From assembly GCF_024763615.1 (NCBI RefSeq), contig NC_077224.1:58724712-58788711 (forward strand): a stretch of 64,000 nucleotides of DNA. Reading direction: 5' to 3'. A program made the position numbers and the translations under genes. Below are positions 54,762-64,000 of this stretch, piece after piece (the stretch's first letter is position 1; every line of letters begins with the position of its first letter). The DNA is from Phlebotomus papatasi. Its lineage: Eukaryota > Arthropoda > Insecta > Diptera > Psychodidae. Below the pieces are notes generated by a model that was not told the DNA's origin, searched no databases, and worked only from the letters and a program-made list of their open reading frames with translations.

Positions 54762-56333
54762 ACGTGGGCCGCACATTCTAAGAAAAAAAAAACGCAAATA
54801 TTATATTTCCCTGAGTTTTTTCAACATAATTAACAAAAAATTAATCCGAGCTCTTAATCATACAAAAGTATAACATTTTAACTATATATTCTGAAATTTT
54901 CATATCAATATTTTAAAAATTGAGCTGTTGGGTTGGGATCTGATTTTTGGAGACAGTTTTTGAAAAATTAAATGGTTTTCGGTGGATAAGATTTCTCAGA
55001 CTATATTCACCTGACAGTTAAAACCTAAATATTTCCTATTATCTGATAAGTTAAACTCGTACTTGAACGGTAGAATCTTTTTTATCTTGATCAAAACTTA
55101 TTTTACAAGACAAAATGTGGTGTATAAAATATAGTCATTCGAGGAGAGTTGAAACAGTGGGAGAGATGGACCACTTCGCCTCCTGCCTACACCCTATACA
55201 CTATCTCCACCTCATTTGGTCTATTTGTGCCCTTCAACATTCTAATGAAAACCCCCAAGTTACAGTTTTCTACCTTTAAAATTGTACGAGAAAATTGAAA
55301 TTGAATTTTTGTATTTCTGAAAAATGTCCAAAAATTTTTATTTCGCCATAAGAATACGTGCATTTGAGGGTTGAGGAGAGATGGAACTTAATAGTTTTGG
55401 CAACACTTCCGGTGTAAATTTTGGTCAATGTTCTTCAAAATCTTTTCAAGTAAGGGCAGAATCACATTGACAGTAAAATGCTCACCGTCACCGTCAAAGC
55501 CCTCACCGTATTTCATTGATTTACGCATTTTTATTGCAATTCTTACGCAAATTTTCCATTACGATATTACCTTGTCTCATACTCGGTGGCACTAGGTGAA
55601 AATAGTATAAGAAAATTGAATAAATAAAGCGAATATACGATAAACGGTAATCAAAATAAAAACTGTAGGATTTTTTGCTACAGTTTTTCGTACAGTTTTT
55701 TTGCTCACCGTTTATCGCATTTTCATTTTATTTCTTCAATTATATTATTCTTACCTAGTGCCACCGAGTATGAGATAATGTAACACGGTAATTGAGAATT
55801 TGCGTAAAAATTACAATGAAAATGCGTAAATCAACGAAATACGGTGAGGGCTTTGACGGTGACGGTGAGCATTTTACTATCAATGTGATTCTGCCCTAAA
55901 TCTTAGAAATTATTTTCCTTAAATTTCTGGTAAGACTGATATGATACACTCAGCGACATTGCCATCAAAGTATATGAGTCACATATTCCACAAAATAAAT
56001 CATTTATACTGAAAATATATAAGAAACTCCAATAAATTCAATGAAATAGTATTCATGTCTAAAATCACTTCCCTCCTATTCTAAATTAATAAAATAACCA
56101 ATAAATATTTTGCTAAAACGGAACATGTTTTTTTTCAAAATAAGTCTCCAAAAATCAGGTCTCAGTGGCAGAATTTTAAAGATTTTTAATTGAAATTTTC
56201 AGAAAATATATAGTTTAGATGTTGTAATATTATATGCTTAAGAACTTAAAATAAAATTAAAAATTTGTATGTGGAAAATAAATTAGAGAATATACGGTGT
56301 TTTCCAGTCTTTTTGACCCATGTAACCCCTTAA
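54762..56333. mobile_element. GGGGTTACGTGGG TTAA element with inserts
   Basis: TTAA at 54762-54765 and 56330-56333. Ends GGGGTTACGTGGGCC and ACCCATGTAACCCC. The family interior stops near 55130 and resumes near 56110. The extra DNA between includes the foldback at 55454 and other sequence of unknown origin (55140-55450, with ATGGACCACTTCGCC- and GGAGAGATGGA-type words). Confidence 0.75.
55454..55896. mobile_element. PIF/Harbinger-like foldback MITE, copy 2, nested
   Basis: TAA at 55451-55453 and 55897-55899. Arms over 190 bp. Its subterminal part adds a CACCGTCACCGTCAAAGCCC segment that copy 1 lacks on its left side. Homologous to 53060-53468, about 2 kb away. Confidence 0.85.
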
Positions 56334-56674
56334 GTCAGACATTTTTTGAAAAAATGTCAGATTTATTAAAGAAATTTGGGAAAATTATGAAGTGTTCGAA
56401 GCTAGAGTGTGTGAGAAACCAGAAATCTTTTCTCTATACAGTCTTCTGGAAAGAACGGAAGTCCGTACACGGTTTAAACGGTGACATATATCCAAGTTCC
56501 GGTCTTCAGTGACCCACCGTCCGCAAGTTAACATTTTCTTGCGAAACTTACCTAAACTTACCTCATCTCAAAATTGTATTAGGCGATATAGTTTATTTTA
56601 GGGTGGATATAGTCCAGCTGAATATTTTGTCCATAAACAAATTTAACTGAAAAAATCGTCATCTTGAATAATCA
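56334..56674. other. Fragment of TCTGGTTTCGAAC MITE and flank
   Basis: 56335-56440 carries GTGTTCGAAGCTAGAGTGTG, related to the arm of 30495-30727. The remainder is unrecognised. Confidence 0.45.
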
Positions 56675-57000
56675 TTCCTAATAACGGTTTTCAAGGTCAA
56701 AAGATAAAAAGACACTAGAGTGCGCATTTATCAAGCAAATGGGATCATAGTTAGGGTCGTTGGAAAGGTCTTGGAATTTCCGACAAAACTAAATCGGTTC
56801 CGATCGGTTTTGAATTGATAATGAACCGGTTCATAACCGATAAAAAATTTTTATCTGAAAATCAATCCTATTACTTTTAAAACAATTTTGGGGGATCGTT
56901 TGAGAGATTTATGAATCGGTTCAAATCGGTTGAAAACCAGTAAACGGTAAATGATGCGAAAGTACTTTGGCGGTATAGCATCTAAGTCACGAGTTCGAGC
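56675..57000 (+). repeat. GAACCGGTT dispersed repeat
   Basis: Aligns with 33340 and 63376 in block order (TAACGGTTTTCAAGGTC, GTCGTTGGAAAGGTCTTGGA, AATGAACCGGTTCATAACCG, TTTTGGGGGATCGTTTGAGA, GGTATAGCATCTAAGTC). Confidence 0.78.
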
Positions 57001-57150
57001 ATTTCGCAAAGCCTGGGACGCTTTGCCACCCCTTTTTCTTTATCCTCTCTAGAAAAAGTCAGAAATTTTAGAGCTTCGAACTATATTGCTTCATGCAGTT
57101 AATATCGTAACACTACTTGTGAAAAATAAAAAAACATTAGAAAAATCTTA

Positions 57151-57575
57151 CTTCCTCCGTTCCGAAATAAGTCGTACGTTTGACGAAAACTTAGGGATTA
57201 AGGAATGGTTTCAGAGAATATTTTTGTCATTTGCAAATATCTTGTGTATGAACTATCCTCCATGTTCAGGGATAATATGGGGATCTTATCTATAGATGGT
57301 AAGTTGAGGAATCGTATGTTGAAGTTGTCAAATTTTCGCGTTTTCTTTAAAGAGCTCCGGTAGATAGTTAATTACTAATAAATGGACTGTGATTAACATT
57401 ACAGGCTAGAATTTGTTCTAAATTTTTAGTATGCACAAGTACAACTCAACACTTTATTACCGATATGACACTTTTTATATCTCAAATTTTGCAGAATGAG
57501 CAATAAAAAGAGCATCAAACTTTTCCTTAATCCCAATTTTTGCCAAACGTATGACTTATTTCGGAACGGAGGTAG
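57151..57575. mobile_element. MITE with plant-Stowaway-like termini
   Basis: TA at 57149-57150 and 57576-57577. The left end CTTCCTCCGTTCCGAAATAA and the right end (reverse complement CTACCTCCGTTCCGAAATAA) match over about 30 bp, running into GTCRTACGTTTG. They closely resemble the CTCCCTCCGT start of plant Stowaway MITEs. 425 bp and non-coding. Tc1/mariner-type by target site. Confidence 0.85.
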
Positions 57576-57577
57576 TA

Positions 57578-59280
57578 TTATTTCTCACAAATAATGCGCG
57601 AAGAAAAGCTTTATTTGCTGGACAAATGTACCCCGATCTCACCTATGTAATTAATTTCGGTCATTATAGTTGAGCTATATGTGTCATATTATATATAGGG
57701 GATTGTAATGTGTCCATCGCCGTCTTACCATTACTCTCAATATTCAGAATAAAACAGTGGTATGCGTGGTGTGTATCCTTCATTGGTTTCTGTTGCTGTA
57801 TCCTGCAATTTTACATCCTGTAATATCTCTTAATCTGTTTTTAAATAAAGCAAAATAAATTAAAGGACATTTCAAAATTCATATGACCTTTCCATAAGGC
57901 GTACAATAGAGGCCATGAACCTTTGACCAACAATTCTCTTATATACTAAAATTCCTTCCAATCAATTTCTGTGTACTTAACAGTTCCTCTCAGTTCATGA
58001 AATTTTGATACACACGCGTTTTAGTTGGGAAAGTAAAACTGAATGCTGTGGATGGGAAAATACAAAAGTGGCTAATTGAAAGCTCCACCCAGTCCATTTC
58101 TCAATTCATTTGGCTCTAGCATAGACGCGATTACATGGAGAATGAGGGAAGAACTGGCCAGGAAAAAAAAAGAGGCAACAGGGAGAAGATTATATGTGTG
58201 GGTAAATGTTGGAAAAAGCTTCGTCGCACGAACATAATTAAGCACTGTGTAGCTGTCGAGGGAAAAAGCTCACCTCACTTCCGGAAATTATTTGTAAATG
58301 CTCCAGCATTTTGGAGGCATGTTTTGTTGTTTTTTTTTCCGCGTGGAAACTCGGTTGGGTTTGCAAAAGGGGACTCTTGGGTCACAATGCAATTTCAATT
58401 ACTTGTTGTTTTTACTTAAATCCACCCCTCTTACCCAAACACTCACCAGTTGTTAAATTTATTTGGATGTCCTGCCAAAACCCAACCCATGTGTGCAATG
58501 AATTGGTAACGCAAAAAAAAAAAGAAAACAGTCAGAGATCCATCAACTGGGATGAAGGACAAAATTGGTGTATTTGCGGTGAAAAATGAGAAAATTATTC
58601 AAAGTATCAAGTTTAAAGGGTTATTTTCAATTTTCAAATTAATTTTATTTACTGAAGCGCTAAAAACAACATATAGATACCATTTTAATTGGACCAAACA
58701 TTTTTTTTAGAAGTGAAAATTCAATTAATACCTTTATCATTCATCCAAATAATTGGAAACCTAATTAGTGGTATATTGATAACATTAATGGTAATTGTAT
58801 GCATTTCCACACCACTAATGAAAGAAATTTCTTGTGGACCAATATATTCATTAGCATTTTTGCGGGGTTACCTTTTAATTAAAAATTGCGTCAATAAATG
58901 CCGTGATTCCCTATGTTTTTTGATTAATTCCGGAAGAGGAGAAATTTAAATTAAATTACAACAAATTCTTCTTGTTTACGTTTCATGAAATATTATTACC
59001 TACTTTTTTTATTTTTTTGGTAAATTTGGGATTTTTATTGATCGAATTTAAGGAGAGAGCAGGTACATAATGCTTTTTTTGCAACTTGTGACATGTATAG
59101 AAACCAAACGGTAAAAGTTGTCGACTCTCAGTCTTCGACGGAACCCCCCCCCCCAAGAAGTCAGTATTATCTATAGGACAGCCCTTTTTCATTTTCTCCC
59201 AAGTTCCCATATTCTGCCTATGATGCAAGTGTTCTGGAGTCGAATCCCCTTTAGGTCACCAGGACTTTTTTTTAGCATTA
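57578..59280. other. Unique DNA, partly less AT-rich
   Basis: 57880-58600 looks like single-copy sequence. Frames of 94 and 92 codons overlap there, but none has a recognisable domain. A C-only run lies near 59142. Confidence 0.45.
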
Positions 59281-59799
59281 GGGTAAGTGTGCCAAATTTC
59301 GGCATAGTTGCATATAAGCACCGAAGTCCTAAGTTTGAAATGCAATATTTTTAATTCATATTGATATTTTTTATTACTTCCTTTTCGGGAAGGTTGTGTG
59401 GAACCTTGAAAACTAGTTTATCATCTTTGTTTTTTTTTAAATCACTTCCTAAAATATTGAAAAATTAATAAAAATATGGACATTGCTTTGGGTAGTATTC
59501 CGGCCACTTTGAGTGAAATACCGGACATCTTTTTTTCTGACCATCTTTTGTAACGCATCGGATAGAAAATTTCAAAACGTCAAATGGAACGTTTTACAAC
59601 GCAATTTAAATTCAAATTATACCTAGAATTTAACGGTCTTTGTGTTAATACATCCCAAAATGAATAAATATTTAAAAGCAAAACGAATTCATTGACTATT
59701 CGAAGATTACATACATAATTAATTAATTTATTTGCATGGCCGAAATTACATTCAAAGTAGCCGCAATTAGAAGCTGGCCGAAATTTGGCACACTTCCCC
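59281..59799. mobile_element. GGGTAAGTGTGCCAAATTTCGG MITE
   Basis: The left end GGGTAAGTGTGCCAAATTTC is mirrored by GAAATTTGGCACACTTCCCC. TA at 59279-59280; the right flank now reads TG. About 520 bp, with internal TTCCGGCCAC- and GGCCGAAATT-type motifs. Non-coding. Confidence 0.8.
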
Positions 59800-61653
59800 T
59801 GAATATGTCTGAATTGTATCCAGTTAGCTTAATTTCACATAATTCCACGCGACATAAGACTGGAAAACCTTAGCTGTTTATAAGAAATAATTATACATGT
59901 TGGGAAGGCCAAGTTCCTCTATGGATGTCTAAAGCAGTATTATTATTCATTTATATCGAAAATTGTGCATGAAACCAAATCATAATCAAAATGGATATAT
60001 TGCCCTATTTTTATTTAAAGGGGTTTAAATATTATAAAAAAAAATCAGATAGCATGATAAATTTTCAATTATTATTTAACAACCAATGTCCAATTACGTT
60101 TTACAAAATATGATATTGGCAATTTTGATAATTTCCCCCTATTTTCTGTTTATCCCGCGGATTATTTACAAACCACCAAATATATTTTTCACCTCTGAAT
60201 GCGATGAAAACATAAAAATAAATTAGTGAAGAATTTATTGCAGAATAATTTTATATTAAATTATGTTTGTATGATATATTTCATAAAATGTTTGGTAGAT
60301 TACACGAAAAACTTTAGCATTAAATGCTGCAGATATTTTTGACTCAACCCATTCTTTAATATCCCATAGACATAACATATATTATGAAGTTTTCAAAAAC
60401 ATTTGTTTTAATTGTTGAAGTTGTTGAAGTATTTGTGTATAAATTACGTCGGGTTGAGAAAAATGCATGAATGATGAATAAATTGAACGTTTTTTCAGTT
60501 GCGAACTTTTAATTTAACAAACCATTCACCATCATAAATTGATTCTGCGAGGACTTCTATTAAAGTCAATTGAATGGTGTGATTTATTTAATTCGGACAC
60601 TTTTTGCGATTTTGCATTAATTAAACATACAAAATAAAAGTCCATTGAGGGGCTACAAATGGGCTATTAAGCCTTTTTGCAAACACTAAAATATCATATA
60701 TTTATTGTTGCACAGTTGAAAATAAACTTCATACATTTTTGCAAAGTCAAAAGCCTAATATACCAAAATACATGTTCTTTAATTAAATATTTGTCGATCG
60801 ACGTTGGTTATATTTTTTATGGGATTTGCAGAATATTTTAAATAAATTCGAACTTAATATATCTCGGTTGAGAAATATTTTGTTGACCTTTGATCTTGAT
60901 AAATAATTCGAAAAATAAAAAAAAAATATGTTAATGTGGTAGATACTTAACTATTTATTAAAAATTTATCTACTTAATGTGGTAGATACTTCCAAGATAT
61001 ATCGATTATTTAAACGAAATCATCGGATTAGTTGTCAAGATATACGAAAAACAGAATATAACAGAAAAACAGAAATAATTACGTATGATCATAAGATTTA
61101 GGTCTTGGCCGAAAGAATAATGCCATAGACAGATTTTAGGCTTAAGCCGTAAATCTGCCCAGCACGTAAGATCGGAAGCGTAATCTATCGAATTTAGGTT
61201 CCTCTGAGGGGTTTTAAAAGAATAACTTATTAAGATCTAACAAGTAATGTTTCCGGTTTCTGGTTGCGACGACTTAAGGATAGAATAACTGCTCCTTCGA
61301 ATCAGAATCTTACGTGTAAACACTCCAGCTTCTACTTTGAATTACTTTATCAATAAAGCGATCTTTAGATAAAGATTTAGTTCAGTTCTCGAAGGTGTAA
61401 TGTCAATAGCAATAATCTCAAGAGCAATCAATTTTATTGGTTTTTCAGAATTTAATAGGTTATTTACCTTTAATAATCGAATGCAACCCATTATGGCCTT
61501 ATCAGGTGCGCAGTGACCAGGGCTATATGCACCACTTTGTATTAGTTCACTTCTAACACTGCATAAGGATCCTCCCAGATCCTCCTTTAATAATCCAATC
61601 CCAAGTCAAAATTATCAAAAAAAAAATGTTTATTAATTAGAGAAATTAAGAAG
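59800..61653. other. AT-rich DNA, no gene
   Basis: 60900-61010 has a short direct repeat (TTAATGTGGTAGATACTT twice, 60933 and about 60973). 61080-61200 has the AGGCTTAAGCCGTAAATCTG dispersed motif. Confidence 0.45.
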
Positions 61654-61914
61654 TAGTGGTACAAGTTGGACAGTGGTACAAGTTGGACAGTGGTACAAGT
61701 TGGACAATGGTACAATTTGGACAGGGCTTTTTGTCTTGATAAATTTAGTACTTCATTTTTATTTGTATATTTTTAATGCTTTAGTTTAATAATTTGGTTC
61801 CTTCTGCTTAAAAACAAATTTTGTACTGTATTTATAAAGAAAAAAGCCATGTCCAACTTGTACCGGCGAATTGTCCAACTTGTAACACTAATTCCAAATT
61901 ATATCACTTTACCC
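61654..61914. mobile_element. GTCCAACTTGTACC MITE with four tandem 17-bp end motifs
   Basis: The right end matches 19611 and is followed by TA (61915-61916). At the left, AGTGGTACAAGTTGGAC is repeated three times plus a variant copy (61654-61721), in place of the normal GGGTAAAGTGGTACAA end. Expanded subterminal motif. Confidence 0.82.
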
Positions 61915-61916
61915 TA

Positions 61917-63375
61917 TGGTTAAGTTTTAGGTCTGAAGCCCGTATAAGACAGACTTTGGACCTAACGGTTTAACTAACTTAACTGCTGTAATTGCTTATT
62001 GAACAAGACTTTTGGGAAAATTTTTACTAAAGATTGAATATTAAATTCAGTTGATGAAAATTAATATTGAAAAACTATAAAATTTGGTTCTTGTTTAGGA
62101 TTTCTTTTGTTTCAGGATTCAAGATTTTTTACAACTTCGTAAAATATATTATACTCAACAGATCATAAACCAAGCATTGTATTAAATATTCAAAATATAT
62201 TGTACCAATTTTCTGTGAGCAACCCCTGGTTTCGGCAGAATAAAGCTTGGCTGTTCAACAGAAGCGAAAAACTCTGTGGGATTTTAAATCGTGGTTTTAA
62301 ATTGGATTTTCCACCACTTTACTCTTAATCATTAGGTTAAAGGGAAGAGTGAAAGAGGTGTCGAATGAGTAAGAATGGAAGAATTGTTGAATTCCAAGTG
62401 ACTTAATTCTATTGTTTATTCCTCAATGCGATCACTTCCCAGATGCTTCCATGGAACATATTGTACGGGAAAGTTACAAACAATTTAATGAGGATAATCC
62501 TATTTATTGCAATAATTGAGTGCATGGGACTAAATTGAATAAGGAAACCTCACCCTCCCTTAGGAAGTATACCTCACAATTTAATTAGGTTTAATCGCTC
62601 TTGCTACCTGCACACGCTTCCTATGAAATATATCTTAAGGTGGGATACAGAGGGGAATTTTTATACTTCTCCGAAGCTCAGTCCAAAAGTGAGGCTTGCC
62701 TTAATAATACCATTTCGTCGTACGACAAGCATGATGAGAATTTTTATGTGTTTATAATAGGGGTGGATATAAATTCCTTCTGAGCTGTATGGAAGCAGCC
62801 GGAAAGAGGAAAAGTTGAATATGAGCGGAACAGAGTGAACTCCTTATGAATTAATCTCATAATTGCTTCTACTCAATTCTTGGGCTTTTTCCATATCCAT
62901 CTTGGCAGAATTTTTCTCTCCCTAAAGGAAGATGAATGTGTTGAAAAGTGATGATACTCTTATAAAGAAAACAACATAAATTTCTCACAATCATCTGCTG
63001 TCACAATTCAATTTTCTTATCCTTGTTTCATTTTTTTTTTTCTGAATATTTTCGATATTTTTATGTGGTAGAGGAATCTAGAGTAGCTTTTTCAGCATGG
63101 CTTATGGGCACATAACTGCAAAAAATTCAGATCATTCTAAGAATAATAATTTAGAACCACATTTTTCTAGCAAACTTCTTGAAAAATTGTCTCTGTGTTA
63201 TTGGTTAAGAGAGAAAGTTTTATTCACTAATTTGAACTTAAAGACTTGGGACCTTCGGAGGCCCCCCCCTAAATAAGTTGATAATGTCTTTTGGAATTGC
63301 TCCAAGACGCATTTTGCGATTCTCTCATTTTTGGATATGTTTTTGAGGTCTCCTAGGCGGACAACCATTGTATTA
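61917..63375. other. Unique DNA
   Basis: 62270-63000 is less AT-rich and apparently single copy; no coding domain. A C run lies near 63262. Confidence 0.45.
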
Positions 63376-63705
63376 TTCCTAATAACGGGTTTTCAAGGTC
63401 AAACGTTAAAAATGCCCTAGAAAGCATATTGCTCAATCGAATGATATCATATTTGAGCTCGTTGGAAAGGTCTTGGAATTCTCAACAAGCCTCGGTCATG
63501 AACCGGTTGAAATTGGATGTGAAATGATAATGCACCTGTTATCAACCGATTGTAGGATTGTCTGGAAATCAGTTCTATTACTCTTAAAACTATTTTGGGG
63601 GATCTTTTGAGTAATTTATGAATCGATCCAAATCGGTTGAGAACCGGTGAACAATAAATGATGCTAAAGTACTTTTGAGGTATAGCATCTTTGTCTCGAG
63701 TTCAC
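63376..63705 (+). repeat. GAACCGGTT dispersed repeat
   Basis: Same order of blocks as at 33340 and 56675, ending GGTATAGCATCTTTGTCTCG. Joins the transposase fragment directly. Confidence 0.78.
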
Positions 63706-64000
63706 AGATGTCGAAGGATTGTTCTTGTAATGCATGATCACCCCAAATCTCGATCTCTAATACCCCGATTTTTCCACATCCAGGTTTCTGGGTAGAGGTT
63801 TTACTGTCAAGAAATCGAAGAATCACCTTCCGGACGGTCTGATGTGAGGTATTTATAAGTTTTCCAAGGTCCGCGTAATTGATTCCAGGATGTTTTAGAT
63901 ACGTGTACACGATCAGTGCCCTTCTCTTTTCTATTATTATTTCGCATCTAAGTGAAAAATGAACAGAATTTGATGAGAGTTTCACCAAAAGAAAGGTAAA
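63706..64000 (-). pseudogene. Tc1/mariner-like transposase N-terminal fragment
   Basis: The minus-strand frame is open to the window edge. It has a helix-turn-helix of mariner type: RRALIVYTYLKHPGINYADL, then SHQTVRKVILRF, then a short basic linker with a PGCGKIG (GRPR-like) stretch. After about 63760 the reading loses resemblance to the family and runs into the GAACCGGTT repeat, so no catalytic DDE/D residues are present. No convincing ATG lies inside the window (the first Met-like codon is TTG at 63988). The N-terminus may extend past 64000. Confidence 0.55.

Noticed and set aside
56940..57020. tRNA-like B box (GAGTTCGAGC) suggesting a SINE head
   Set aside because: No matching A box at the right spacing and no A-rich or simple-repeat tail.
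61654..61721. CRISPR-like short tandem array
   Set aside because: Units are contiguous 17-mers without spacers inside a MITE of a eukaryotic genome.

Overview
This window looks like non-coding, AT-rich chromosomal DNA from an insect. A nematoceran fly such as a phlebotomine sand fly or a relative is my guess, not a proof. The grounds are an insect-type BEL/Pao LTR retrotransposon, pogo/Tigger, Tc1/mariner, piggyBac-like and PIF/Harbinger-like DNA element remnants, and a candidate arthropod core promoter (TCAGT initiator plus DPE). I recognise no host protein-coding exon, tRNA, rRNA, CRISPR array or bacterial feature. The one large intact protein gene belongs to a transposable element. Most other open frames are chance or low-complexity readings of repeats.

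Layout. 1-5.2 kb: a degraded pogo/Tigger-like transposase (minus strand) cut by the left edge, a TA-flanked MITE, a TTAA-flanked MITE and a second pogo fragment. 6245-13284: a complete, apparently very young BEL/Pao retrotransposon. It has matching LTRs, a 5-bp target duplication GTATG, a tRNA-Tyr-like primer site, one 1791-codon gag-pol frame and a polypurine tract. Its 5' LTR carries a 215-bp tandem duplication that ends in the primer site. 13.3-33 kb: AT-rich DNA seeded with MITEs, inverted-repeat (foldback) elements, arrays of a CCCGAAAGCC-type unit, and a strong 125-bp-arm hairpin at 28785-29095. 33.3-36.5 kb: nested repeats, then the only candidate host gene start (promoter about 34576, splice donor after 34764), then a piggyBac-like MITE. 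36.5-64 kb: more unique AT-rich DNA with nested MITEs, two PIF/Harbinger-like foldbacks (53060, 55454), an element with plant-Stowaway-like ends (57151) and a mariner-like transposase N-terminus at the right edge.

How the parts relate. The window is mainly a record of transposition. Several insertions are nested, so their order can be read (22101-22351 inside 21949-22411; 40140-40874 inside 40030-41210; 55454-55896 inside 54762-56333; 44438-44649 inside an older repeat). Many of the TA-flanked MITE families share a short outer terminus (GGG followed by a purine-rich stretch) but carry different tandem subterminal motifs. That could mean one transposase source mobilised many families. No undescribed multi-gene system is visible. 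The most unusual items are the LTR/primer-site duplication, the Stowaway-like termini in an insect, the foldback/hairpin loci and the shared-end MITE set.
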